A DNA stretch of 64,000 nucleotides from positions 174,436,923 to 174,500,922 of the forward strand of contig NC_050097.1 in NCBI RefSeq assembly GCF_902167145.1, read 5' to 3'. A model generated the notes under the pieces. It was given only the letters and a program-made list of their open reading frames with translations. It ran no database searches and was not told the origin of the DNA. Source of the DNA: Zea mays (lineage: Eukaryota; Streptophyta; Magnoliopsida; Poales; Poaceae). This document shows, one piece after another, positions 1 through 10,102 of this stretch (its first letter is position 1; the number at the start of each line of letters is the position of its first letter). A program made the translations under genes and the position numbers.

Positions 1-2858
1 GTTGGGACAATCCTTCATGCTCATCCTAACCCGGTTGAGCCAACTTCTTAGGGCCCTCCCAAACCAGGGAGTTTTGATCATCCTGCTCATGGTGGTGATG
101 GTGATAACCGTTCACCCTTTTTTTTGAAAATCAAGTTTCTTTTGCAAAACCCACACCTTTTTTCAAATCATTTTGTAAAAAATTGTAAGGAGTATATGGA
201 TGATTTGTGACAATGTTCTAAGATGGGTGGCCATATTATTATGTCTCTTAGCAGCAAAATAATATAGTGCATATATAAAAGCACGCTGAATGTTGTGTTT
301 GAAATATATGTAATTTATGCATCAAAGGGATCCAGTGAGTTTGTCGTTGCTTTAACCTGCCAAAGGGTGAGAGCTCACCGTACTAGCTTCTGCAATCACC
401 ATCTAGCATAGACTCGCAAAACTGACCTTCATATGACAACACGAATGCTCCGATAACTACGCACCAAGAACAAGCAAACATACAAACCAGTGAGTATATA
501 AATAAATTATCATTACAATGTTCAAGAATTGTGGTAGATGGATGAATATATTTTTGGTAGAGTTTGTGTTGACAGTGTGGAGATGCTTACCCGAAGGGTA
601 TATTGGAGGTGAACCAACACTAGAAGTGTAGTCAGTAGAGCACAATAACTAAGTGTGCTGGGGGGTTTGCCTTGCCTTATGGTGTTGAGGGTGTCGGCAG
701 TGAGAGGGTAACTATCTAGGTGTATTTATAGCTGGGTACATATGGTTTAGTACGGTAGAGCTTACTGTTTATGGGATTAGTGGTGAAAGAATCGTCTGAA
801 TCAATTCAAATGAGAAAATTATAGACAAAATATGAGACAAGAGTATTTTTAGAGTTTTGTAGAATATGAACCATACTTAAGGGATGACATGGTTGGATAG
901 AGGATAATTTGATAAGAATTTAGAAATAAGATCCATCAAAATCAGAGTTTGGACAGAGGAGTTTTGGATTTTATAATCATAGAAATTAGAAAAAGAAAAG
1001 GAATATTAGTAGAATATTCTAAAATTTGAATATTTGGAAATTCAAAAACACAAATATATTTTGAGTGGAGTAACATGAAATAGTTTTAGGCTATTCATGA
1101 GCACAGGTTTATGTTGGTGGTAACTGTTCCTGCTACTGTGTCACACAAGACAACAACTAAGCGGGACCTAGATAGCTAGAATACTGTGATATCCTGGCCG
1201 GAGCGGGTTTTGGTATCTTGGTCCACGTTTTAATAGGACTGATAGCGTAGTTATACAAACATGATTTGCCTTTTTTGGAAGCCTGCCTCAAAAGAAACCT
1301 CAAAATTAAGTGTGCTCAACTTGGAGAAGTTATAGGATGGGTGACGATCCAGGAAGTTCTTTCTGGGAGAAAAATCACAATCACCGGGGTTCGTATGACT
1401 GAGATATTGGTCTGGTAGGTCTTAGGTGAGCTGAAGACGGATGGGCAATGAAAAATTGGGGGTTCGGACGAATGATGAATAGTTGTTATGAACGAACGAT
1501 GAATAGTTCATATGAACGAACGATGAATAGTTCATATGAACGAACGATGATCGATGAATAGTTCATATGAACGAACGATCGGACAAACGAACGATCAAAA
1601 TTTTGGTAGCATGATAGATGAATAGTAATTTAATTTGGACGAACGATCGACGATCGAATGAACAAAATATGAACAGTTGGACGAACGAACGACCGAACAA
1701 TCCTTGTGCTTGTGTGGGAGTGAGAGTGGGTGAGTGAGTTGCTATGAAATGACTTAGGATGGTATGAGGGAGCCCCTTGCCCCTTTCTTTATAGGCTAGG
1801 TGGGGGATTAGGGGAGAAGTCGAGGATTAATGAGAGATAAGCATGTGATTAGCCAGAGATAAGTGAAATCAGTTTGTAGAGCTTAATGTATGATACCAGA
1901 GGCGTATGTATGTGTACGAGCATAAGGGAAATTATTAAGAAAATATTTGTAGGAATTTTAAAAATGATTCAATGGTATTTCTGAGGAGAAAAATATTTGG
2001 AGAAATATCGGTGTAATATTTAGGCAATATTTCTGGAGGGGGTTTGAAGAGAATCACTTGGTGAATATTTGTAGGATATTTCGGGAGACTTTTAGAGAGA
2101 ATATAAATAACTATATTTTCTTTGTTGAGATTAGCTTACATACAAATATTTTGAAACAAAATTCTAAAATTTATTTTAAATTTAGAACAAGTTTAAAAAA
2201 GTTGTAGATTTAAATTTTTATCAGTTGATCTACTGATAGCATATTCTAGGGCTTCATCGTCAACTCGTCATTGAGGCCATGCAGCAGCAATGAACAATGA
2301 AGAGAGACAGTAGATGGGAAAGAGAGGATAAAAGAGAGATAGCGTATTGATTTTATCAGTTGTGCATTGGATTATTTTAATCATCCATGATTCTCTAATA
2401 TGTACAGAGGGAGTGGTCACATCTCAATAGAAAACTCTTCTAAGATGTGATCTTAAAGTTTTCTACGAAGTTTGGATCAAAATCCAAAACATTTCATCCG
2501 AACATGGTCTTTTTTTTAGTTCATTGAAAGTCCTAATGTCCGTCAAAAGTTGTGACCATCAGAACTTTCGATGTATGTAGAACGAACTAGGAAACCTAGC
2601 AGGGTTTGACATGGGTCGATGCTAGAACATTATCTTGAGGGCATAATTTCTTTATCTAAGGATTATTTCTTCATCTAGGCTTTAAATCGAATGATCTATA
2701 TATATATTTTTTTTATCTATCTCGATGAGAGGAGAACACAATTGTGAGACCCGTTGAACATTTCTACATTTTTTTGTTGTCAATACTGAATATTGCATTT
2801 GCTTTTCTAATTCGACAATGAATTGGTATTGTTGTGATCTAACCTATTATTGGAAATC
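1..2858. other. Decayed intergenic sequence, no gene recognised
   Basis: I see no coding region, RNA gene or complete transposon here. The sequence is AT-rich and the open frames are short and unlike any family I know. Two places on the minus strand look promoter-like: a CTATAAATACAC box near 722-733 followed by a C-rich leader, and a CTATAAAGAAAGG box near 1782-1794 followed by CACTC-rich leader sequence running into the tandem repeat at 1466-1700. They could be remnants of LTRs on the minus strand, but I found no matching second copy or LTR ends. Confidence 0.4.
1466..1700. repeat. Tandem repeat, 24-bp unit
   Basis: A unit close to GAACGAACGATGAATAGTTCATAT (written here in two parts: GAACGAACGATG, then AATAGTTCATAT) is repeated from about 1490 to 1580. 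It continues as shorter GAACGAACGAT and GGACGAACGATCG variants to about 1700. ATGAACTATTCAT-like self-complementarity is visible within the unit. It lies directly downstream of a possible minus-strand TATA box. Confidence 0.75.
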
Positions 2859-2861
2859 AGT

Positions 2862-2874
2862 CACTACAGTAAAC
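2862..2874 (+). repeat. CACTA terminal inverted repeat, left
   Basis: CACTACAGTAAAC, a perfect 13-bp inverted match to 9077-9089. It is preceded by the target duplication AGT (2859-2861). Confidence 0.95.
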
Positions 2875-2880
2875 GCAGAA

Positions 2881-3236
2881 ACGTCCGACGGCCAAAGCCG
2901 TCGGACATAAGGAATAAACCGTCGGAAATAGATTATTTCCGACGGTAAAGACTTATCTCCGACGGCTTTAAGCCGTCGGAGATAACGCGTCGGAAATAGT
3001 GCTATGTCCGACGGCTGCCGTCGGACATAAGTTATCTCCGACGGCTGCCTACGCCCGTCGGAGATAACAAATCCCAACCGTTTTACCGGTCGGGATGTGG
3101 GCCCCACAGTGTTAAGTCCGACGGCTCCCACTAAGCCGTCGGAGATAAGCATTGCTTATGTCCGACGGTTGTTAACGCCGTCGGAAATAACAAATGGGTT
3201 ATGTCCGACGGCTACCATTAAGCCGTCGGACATAAC
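2881..3236. repeat. CACTA subterminal repeat array, left
   Basis: More than ten copies of TCCGACGGC or its complement GCCGTCGGA occur here in both orientations. They are often paired as ATGTCCGACGGC...GCCGTCGGACAT with a few bases between. In En/Spm elements such arrays bind the element's second protein (TNPA). That role is inferred from the family and not visible directly. Confidence 0.9.
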
Positions 3237-3501
3237 AAATTACAGAATTTACACAAAATTCTGTTTTTTAAAAAATCTGACATTTACAAAACAAAAACAG
3301 ATTCATGCACATATACAAATTCACATTCACAATCACAAATACACACATTCTAATAAGTATTCACAATCACAAATATTCTCACATAAATATTAACATTCAC
3401 AAATTTAACATCAACATATAGATTCGACGGTTGTTGCAAACTGAAATTGTGTCTCACAAACAAGTGTTGCAAAGTGTTTCATAAAAAAACATCACGACAC
3501 A

Positions 3502-4131
3502 TCAATCATATCCATCGTCTGGATGGTTCGAGTAGCCACCTCCTCCGGCTGGACTCTGCGTGTTGAAAATGGTGTTCACCCACGAATTTGTTGTGTCGTC
3601 CTGACCAGACCCATCTCCAGGTGCGGCAACTGAAGCGGGTGGTGTCTGAAATCCCTATAACACAAGCACATGAAATAGTAACCACTCAGTTGTTCATTTA
3701 AACACATAAGACATTTATGAACATGTCACACACGCATATGTGTACATACCATAGGGAATTGTGACGGAGGCGGAGGCGGAGGTGGAGGCGCCAACATTGG
3801 CATTGGCAGTGCAAAGTCCGGAGGCGGCATCCCATATGTCGGCATCGGGACGCCCGCTTGTTGGGCTAGTTGCTACAAATATATACAAGTCATTGTTGAA
3901 CAAACAAGATACACATCAAGTGTTTTGCAAAATAAGCTACAAAATGTTACTTCAACTTACCGAGAGAAGAGCTTGATTTTGGGCCTGGAGGCTTGCATAA
4001 TACTCGTCCCTCTTCTTCTGGTACTCGGCTTGTTGTCTCTGGTATTCAGATTGTTGCCTCTGGTACTCCAACTGAATCCTCACCCCTCGAGCTGCTCCTC
4101 GAGCTACTCCTTGACCCAAGCAAACTACGAG
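3502..4131 (-). CDS. C-terminal exons of a second CACTA protein (TNPA/Transposase_24-like), partial
   Basis: Three minus-strand exons join in one frame through good splice sites: 4131-3961, 3872-3750 and 3654-3502. Acceptors are TTTAG, TTGTAG and TTATAG, donors are GTAAG and GTATG, and both joins are phase 0. The product begins Arg/Gly-rich. It then has a Gln-rich coiled-coil with repeated EYQ.QQ units, a Pro-rich block (seven prolines in a row) and a Gly/Ser/Asp-rich tail ending in a TGA at 3502-3504. Such Q-rich tails are typical of the second protein of plant CACTA elements. The upstream part with the DNA-binding domain is not recognisable in the element, so these exons are either orphaned by a deletion or joined by alternative splicing to the transposase transcript, as in maize Spm. 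Confidence 0.6.
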
Positions 4132-4256
4132 CTAAAGACTTCATTTTCTTTGACATCCTATTTTAACAAAAACAAGTTAGTACATAAATCGACAATAAAA
4201 TAATAAAATATGCAATAAAATCATAAAATATGCAATAAAATCATGATCCATACTCG

Positions 4257-7200
4257 TCAATCGTAATCGTAATCAAAATCAGGATCTAGTTGCTTTCGTC
4301 GATTTAATGGACGCCAAGTAGCTTTCTTCTTTCTCGTCACTCGTTTTCTTTTTGGAGGAACCTCTACATCATTTTGATCGCCTAATAAAGATTCTTCCAA
4401 CATTTCAGTTTGTACATTAAACGTGCTTGTAAGTTCTTCGTCTTGGAAAATCTCAGCAGCCCCCACTTCCTGCTCGATTTGACTTTCAACATAACCAGCA
4501 TCACCAGGAGCATATAGTCGTTCACGCGGATTAACTTTGTACACTACCCTCCAATCAACCAAACCGTTTTTCTTAGATGGATATGTCATATAATACACCT
4601 GCTCGCATTGGTGGGCAAGGATTATAGTGTCGTGGCCTTTTAATCTATCGTTGTGTTTGACTTCCACCATGCCATATTGATTTTCTCGCGTTGTACTTGG
4701 AGAAAACCAATCACAATCGAAGAACACCACTTTGAGTTGTTTATCTCCAAAAAACTTGTACTCGATTATATCATTAATGACTCCATAATAATTAGTCACC
4801 TTCCCTTCATCATCGACAGCTCTAGTTACAACTCCGGAGTTTGTCGTGGCTGCTAGAGGATGATCATCTTCGAACCTTGTGGAACGGAATCTAAAACCAT
4901 TGACATCATACCGACCATAACGTCTGCCAGTTACTGCTCCTAGGGATAATTGTCGAAGGTCCGGGTGTATATTGTCATTTTTATCTACATAATCTCGAAA
5001 CCAACACAAGAAATTAAGTCCCCCATCTTTTCCCTCTCGACGAATCTGGTCACGTTCACAGCCAGAGATGCAATTTTGAGAATCAAATTCCCTGTTAGTA
5101 CAAGGAAACAAACCTTTTAGTATCACAACAAAAATTCTAGCGGCAATGACTAAAATAAAGTTTACACTTACAGGAGAAACTGACTCATCTCTTCCATGTT
5201 GTTATACATGTAAAGTAAAGCAGTCTTCCATTCGTCGTTGGTGAAACAGTATGTTGTGCTGGGTCCTACAGTTTTGCCCCTCCATTGAAAAATTTCAATA
5301 TCACTAATAGGGGGCTCGTCGACATGATACCGCAACGTATGGGCATTGACATTGTGTTCCTCTGCAAAGTACAGGCCCGTGAACGATGCTATCTCTTTGT
5401 ATTTGAATTCTTCAGCGATGCACCCTTCAACTCGTCTCTTATTACCAACCATTGCACGTAGCTTTTTTAGTGTCCTTTCGATGTGATACATCCATCTATA
5501 TTGCACAGGACCTCCTACCTTAGCTTCGTATGGTAGGTGAACAAGTAGATGTTGCATCGGATTGAAGAAACCTGGTGGAAATATTTTTTCAAGTTTGCAT
5601 ACCAAAATCGGTATTTCTTGCTCAAGCTTCTCCATCATCTCTTTCTTTATTTCTTTGGCACAAAGATGTCTATAAAAGTAGCTTAGCTCCGCTAATGCTT
5701 TCCAGACATCATTTTTTACAAAACCACGAAACATAACAGGAAGGAGTCTTTCCATTATTATGTGGTAGTCATGACTCTTCAACCCAGAAAACTTGCCCGT
5801 CTTCAAATTCACAGACCGTCTAAAGCCCGCGGCGTAACCATCTGGGAACTTTAAGTTTTTCAACCATTTCATCAATTGTTTCTTCCTTTTAGGTTTAATA
5901 CTGAAAGGAGCACGTGGCTTCTTCTGATTCTCTCCTATCTCCATAGTTGGTCTTCTACAGATTAAGGCCAAGTCTTTCCTTGCCTTAGGGTTGTCTTTTG
6001 TTTTGTCGGTGATATTCATGCAAGTGCTGATAATGCTTTCACCCATATTTCGTTCCTGGTGCATGACATCAATGTTATGCATTAGAATCAAGGCTTTCAT
6101 ATAAGGGAGTTCCCATAGACCACATTTGTGAGTCCAATTATGCTCGGTTCCATAACCTTCAAAACGATTTCCATGTTCGTTTAGTTTCAAATCATTAAGT
6201 CTCGCGAGAATCTCTGGACCACTTAGACGCTTGGGTGGTCCCCTCGTCACAATCGTGTCCTTTTTAAAAGCGTTCCTATCGAACCTGAATGGGTGATCCT
6301 CTGGCAAAAAACATCTATGGCAATCGAAGTAACATATCTTTCCACCAAACTTTAGTCGAAAGCATAAAGTGTCTTCAACGCATATAGGACATGTCAAAAT
6401 CCCATGACAACTCCATCCAGCAAAGATACCATAAGCCATAAAATCATGAATAGACCATAAAAACGCGGCTCTCAGGTTGAACTTCTGTTTCTTGTAACAA
6501 TCGTACGCCTCGACTCCTTCCCACAAAATTTTCAATTCTTCAATCAGGGGTCTCATCATCACATCGATCTTTGTTCCAGGATGATCCGGACCAGGTATTA
6601 CAAGACACAAGAAAATAAATTCATATTTCATGCAAAGAGCTGGTGGAAGGTTGTATGGAACAGCAAAGACGGGCCAACATGAGTACGACATTGCAGTTAG
6701 ATTGAATGGTGAGAAACCATCTGTTGCCAAACCGAAGCGGACATTCCGCACTTCATCAGCAAAGCTGGAATCAAAAGCATCTAGTGCCTTCCATGCATCT
6801 GTATCAGCTGGGTGCACCATGACATTTGGATTCTCACGTACCCCTTCTTTGTGCCACCTCATGTGTCTGGCTGTATTCTTGGAGATGAACAAACGTTTCA
6901 ACCGAGGTATGAGAGGCATGTAACGAAGCTGCTTACGTGCAATCTTCGTAGTCACGGTCAAACCATCGTCGTTTTCAACCTCAACGAATCTACGCTCACC
7001 ACATACAGTACACTTCTTCTCACCTGCGGTCTCCTTCCAGAAAAGCATACAATTATTTTCACAGACATCGATTTTTTCGTAGTCCATACCAAGGCCAGAT
7101 AACAGCTTTTTAGACTGATACATGTCCTTTGGCATCTTGTGATTCTCCGGAAGTACATCACTGATCAAGTTCAAAAGTTCCTTGTAACAGTTGTTTGAGA

Positions 7201-7720
7201 ATGCAAACTTAGACTTAATAGCCATAAGTCGAGTCACAAATACAAGGACAGTCACTTTAGTGTGTTCATGCAACGGCTCTTCGGCAGCTTTAAGGAGCTC
7301 GAAGAACTTCTGAACCTCAGGTGTAGCTGGATCCTCAAACTCGGTGGGTTGACCGGGGTTCTCCGAATCGACGGTTAGAAACTCATGGCGTACATCGTCA
7401 AGCATCTCTTCCATCCTATCGTAGTCCTCCTCTTCATGTGACTGAACTTCCGATACAATACGAGGAGGTGGGTCCTCACCGTGGTGCACCCACACCTCAT
7501 AGCCTGGCATATAACCGTTCTTGCAAATATGTATCGACATAGTCCTCCTGTCAAGGAAATTAATGTTCCGACACTTGCTACAAGGGCACCTAACATCGGT
7601 TCCAGTCTCTGACCGAGCAAAAGCATGGTCGAGAAAAGCATCAGTCTTGGCCACTCACTCACTTGATAGAGCACCTCTTTTCTTCCAACCTTCATACATC
7701 CATCGACGATTCTCCTCCAT
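4257..7720 (-). pseudogene. CACTA transposase (TNP2/TNPD-type), premature stop at codon 22
   Basis: The gene reads on the minus strand from ATG at 7720. The domain order is that of plant TNP2 transposases: an N-terminal transposase-associated Cys/His domain (CPCSKC, then HICKNGY), Transposase_21 with the conserved ATDGFSPF and PGPDHPG motifs, DUF4218 in the last third of the long frame, and DUF4216 in the second exon. An 80-nt intron at 5171-5092 (GTAAGT...TAACAG) joins the two long frames in phase. The only defect I see is an in-frame TGA at 7657-7655, at a position where relatives have Trp (TGG to TGA). Everything after it (828 codons, then 4257-5091) is open. It catalyses cut-and-paste transposition by recognising the element's ends in the nucleus. 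The late single stop suggests recent inactivation. Confidence 0.85.
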
Positions 7721-7834
7721 ACTAGATACGAGACGTTAACTTAATTAGATAAGTAATGCACGTGCCATCCGTTTTTACGAAGAAATCACGCCCCTACATC
7801 TGTAGGAAAGGATAGGTCCTAAACCCACCCAGGA

Positions 7835-8013
7835 GTGACCGACGAGGCCGTGTTTATGACAAGACATATGGTCGTGCGAAATTTCGGCAGCATAACCCCG
7901 TTGTTCTCCAATCGCACGCCTAAAAATGGTGCAATTGGAGAACAGAGAGGTTAAAATGCCGAAACTAAGCAGGAGCACATGCTTTTGTCATAAACACGGA
8001 CTCTGTCGGTCAC
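7835..8013 (-). repeat. Long imperfect hairpin in the CACTA leader
   Basis: Arm 1 begins GTGACCGACGAGGCCG and holds GTGTTTATGACAA, TTTCGGCA and TGTTCTCCAAT. The reverse complement of arm 2 reads GTGACCGACAGAGTCCG and holds the same three blocks in the same order. Pairing over about 83 nt is roughly 80% by eye, with mismatches and small bulges like a microRNA-type precursor. Its position in the transposase leader means transposase transcription would also make the hairpin. Confidence 0.75.
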
Positions 8014-8040
8014 CCCGAGGCTGTCCAATAAAGGGACAAT

Positions 8041-8093
8041 TCCGGCCCAACATACCTCACATGCGTCGCATGTAAGGTGTGTTGGACCGAAAC
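8041..8093 (-). repeat. Short hairpin in the CACTA leader
   Basis: TTCCGGCCCAACATACCTCA and the complement of ATGTAAGGTGTGTTGGACCG pair over about 24 nt with a few mismatches around a small loop. It lies 28 bp from the larger foldback. Confidence 0.65.
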
Positions 8094-8175
8094 GGGTGAC
8101 GCCTAAGTTTCGTTTGTTGACACTACGATACACTATGAATAACTAGAATCATCGTTAACCAAACTAATACAATAG

Positions 8176-8460
8176 CACTACAAAAAATCATTTCACGGGA
8201 CCCTAAATCAAATAAAACAACCTTATTTCCGAGGGCTAATAATTACCCTCGAAAATTAAAAGTTTAAATTATATAGACACCACTACATAACATTATTACG
8301 GGTGACAAATCATATAAACTGACCTTAATTCCGAGGGCATAATAATTACCCTCGGAAATTAAAAATTTAAATTATCTAAGCAACACTAAGTAAACGATAA
8401 CAAACTTAATTAATTATATAACCAAATTTCGCCATATAATCAAATTTAGGCCCTCGGATA
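8176..8460. repeat. Nested CACTA-like end with about 102-bp tandem repeats
   Basis: At 8176 the sequence CACTACAAAAAATC looks like the terminus of a different CACTA family. It is followed by two copies, about 102 bp apart (starting near 8221 and 8323), of a block carrying TTCCGAGGG...ATAATTACCCTCGGAA. A third partial match (CCCTCGGATATAATAA) follows near 8450. I found no matching second terminus, so this may be an end fragment captured in the element or a coincidence of sequence. Confidence 0.4.
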
Positions 8461-8540
8461 TAATAAGATAAACATTATTTAACATACTAATAATTTAATA
8501 AAAACAGTGAAAACTACAAAATAAAAATAAAAATACTTAC

Positions 8541-8816
8541 TTAGCAGTGGGCAGGGCAGTGGCGGCCGGCAGCGGGTGTCGACGGGGGGCGGGCGGCGGG
8601 TGTGGACGGCGGGCGAGCGAGGCGGCGGCGGCGACGGGCGGTGACGGGGCGGCGGCGGCGGCGCCGGGCGGAGACGGCGCCGGGCGGTGACGGCTCTGGG
8701 CGGTGACGGGGCGGGCGGCGGGTGGGCGGGGCGGCGGCGGCGGCGGCGACCGGCGGTGACAGCACGGCGGCGGCGGCTACGGGCAGAGAGAAGGAGAGGA
8801 GAGAGCGAGCGCGCAT
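8541..8816 (-). promoter_or_regulatory. GC-rich leader of the CACTA element
   Basis: An extremely GC-rich block of GGCGG/CCGCC runs with many CpG sites. It stands between the right subterminal repeats and the transposase gene. Its position and composition resemble the GC-rich first exon (downstream control region) of maize Spm, which is subject to methylation. The open minus-strand frame here is pure Ala/Pro/Arg repeat and is not a credible protein. Confidence 0.55.
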
Positions 8817-8860
8817 GAAAATGAACCGCGCGCCGGGCTTGCCGTGTTAAAAAACATTAG

Positions 8861-9069
8861 CTCCGACGGCTACGTACGAGGCCGTCGGACATAAGCTTAT
8901 GTCCGACGGCTACGTACGAGGCCGTCGGACATAAGCTTATGTCCGACGGCTGTCAGGGTAGCCGTCGGAGATAAGGCGGTATTTCCGAGAGTCCTTGGTG
9001 GCCGTCGGACATAACGCTATGTCCGACGGCATCGTAGACAGCCGTCGGAGATAAATTGACCGTCGGATT
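8861..9069. repeat. CACTA subterminal repeat array, right
   Basis: About ten copies of TCCGACGGC/GCCGTCGGA in both orientations, the mirror of the left array. Two adjacent units, each reading ATTAGCTCC or TTATGTCC followed by GACGGCTACGTACGAGGCC, are nearly identical and suggest local duplication. Confidence 0.9.
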
Positions 9070-9076
9070 TTTGTTA

Positions 9077-9089
9077 GTTTACTGTAGTG
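9077..9089 (-). repeat. CACTA terminal inverted repeat, right
   Basis: GTTTACTGTAGTG, the exact complement of 2862-2874. It is followed by the target duplication AGT (9090-9092). Confidence 0.95.
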
Positions 9090-9092
9090 AGT

Positions 9093-9778
9093 TCTACACT
9101 TGTCCTATCGTCGTGTATATGAGGTAGTAGACCTGACTAACTCAAATCTTAGGAATCATGAATTAGATAATTTGTTCTTACTTCAACAAGAGAAGCACGA
9201 GGTCTCTCTTTTCATTGATGTTCCCAATTCACTAGTACTACTAAGCAAAGAGATAAGTGTCGAATGCACGAAGCAAGCATGAGTCACGTTGGCTTTATTA
9301 CCTAATTATTAAGTCCTGGTAGTACCAACGGTGGACTGGAGCCTTGGGTAGTGTGGTGCTACTGCTCGTCATAATGGTCCTAAACCGTTGTTTGGAACTG
9401 TGTTACGAGCTTCAGTTTGGTCTCATTTCACGTATGGATCGGTTTGGTTTAGTGCATAGAGTTGAAGTTTCCGGTGGTTTACCTTGGACTGAAGTTGAGT
9501 GGCTTGGTGAGCATTAACAGGCTTACCTGCAATTGCAGTTTTTTTTTTGTTGGCCCGCCGGAGCGAGTACCGAGTACTATGTCACCATCAGCAATAAGTC
9601 ATGCACATGTCTAGGCACAGCAACTGAACTGGCCTCGGATGCCCTGTCACAGTGTAGTATGATGTGCTCTGTACGGCCGTCGTGTTTCTCGCCGGCCGGG
9701 AATCGTCGTGTTCCTCGACATCCATGGCCCACTCGCCTCCCGCGAAAGCACGTGACACACGTTGGTCTGCCCGACTGA
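9093..9778. other. Unassigned sequence
   Basis: I see nothing identifiable. A 60-codon open frame at 9100-9282 has no family resemblance and no supporting context. It would be continuous with 2800-2858 before the CACTA insertion, and the joined sequence also shows no gene. Confidence 0.5.
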
Positions 9779-10099
9779 GGGTCTGTTTGGTTGGGCTGTG
9801 GCTGTTAAAAAAATTGCTGTGGGCTGTGAGCTGTGGAAAAAAGCCGCTGTAGGCTGTAAGCTGTTAAAAAGCTAAAAACCGTTTGGTGAAAACCACTAAA
9901 AGTCGTTAAAAATTCTTCGATATATGTTTTCACAATTCCATCCGAAAAGCCACTAAAAGCAGGTCCAGGGGTGCTTTCAGATTTGCACTACAAGAAAGTC
10001 GGCTTTTAGAAAAAGTTACTTCCTGGATCCAGCCCTTTGGTTGGCTTTTGGCTTTTAGGGGAGCAAAAGCCAAAGCCAAAAGTCAAACCAAACACACCC
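9779..10099. mobile_element. MITE with GGGTCTGTTTGG ends (Harbinger/Tourist-like)
   Basis: This is a 321-bp element. The left end GGGTCTGTTTGGTT matches the inverted right end AACCAAACACACCC with one mismatch. The trinucleotide TGA flanks both sides (9776-9778 and 10100-10102). The interior is non-coding and full of GCTTTTGGCTTTT and GCTGTGGGCTGTGAGCTGT stretches. A 3-bp duplication and GG..TGTTTGG ends suggest a Tourist-like (Harbinger) MITE. hAT elements would give 8-bp duplications. Confidence 0.8.
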
Positions 10100-10102
10100 T
10101 GA

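Larger units (their letters stand above)
7721..8175 (-). other. CACTA transposase leader with two foldbacks
   Basis: This stretch lies upstream of the transposase ATG on the transcribed minus strand and has no credible reading frame. It contains a large imperfect inverted repeat (7835-7917 against 7929-8013, loop about 11 nt) and a smaller one (8041-8064 against 8069-8093). Both would fold in the RNA. See the findings for a possible small-RNA role. Confidence 0.7.
2862..9089 (-). mobile_element. CACTA (En/Spm-type) DNA transposon, complete ends
   Basis: The element is 6,228 bp. It begins CACTACAGTAAAC and ends with the exact reverse complement GTTTACTGTAGTG. The trinucleotide AGT is duplicated on both sides (2859-2861 and 9090-9092), as expected for this superfamily. 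Inside the ends are dense subterminal arrays built on TCCGACGGC/GCCGTCGGA. The genes run on the minus strand: a GC-rich leader, a TNP2-type transposase and C-terminal exons of a second protein. The ends look usable, but the transposase has a stop at codon 22, so mobility would need a helper or readthrough. Confidence 0.95.

Noticed and set aside
2400..2425. GTACAGAGGGAG resembling a Stowaway end
   Set aside because: No inverted partner end or TA-flanked element of fitting length found.
2847..3393. Open frames over the left CACTA end
   Set aside because: They read through the subterminal repeats (repeated RRQPSEI-like units) on both strands and are artefacts of the repeat.
7775..8133. Two 60-67-codon minus-strand frames in the CACTA leader
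   Set aside because: They lie across the foldbacks and show no protein resemblance.
8541..8816. Ala/Arg/Pro-rich minus-strand open frame
   Set aside because: Pure consequence of GGCGG/CCGCC repeats; treated as a GC-rich leader.
9100..9282. 60-codon open frame after the CACTA element
   Set aside because: No family resemblance, no convincing start context and no neighbours; expected by chance.
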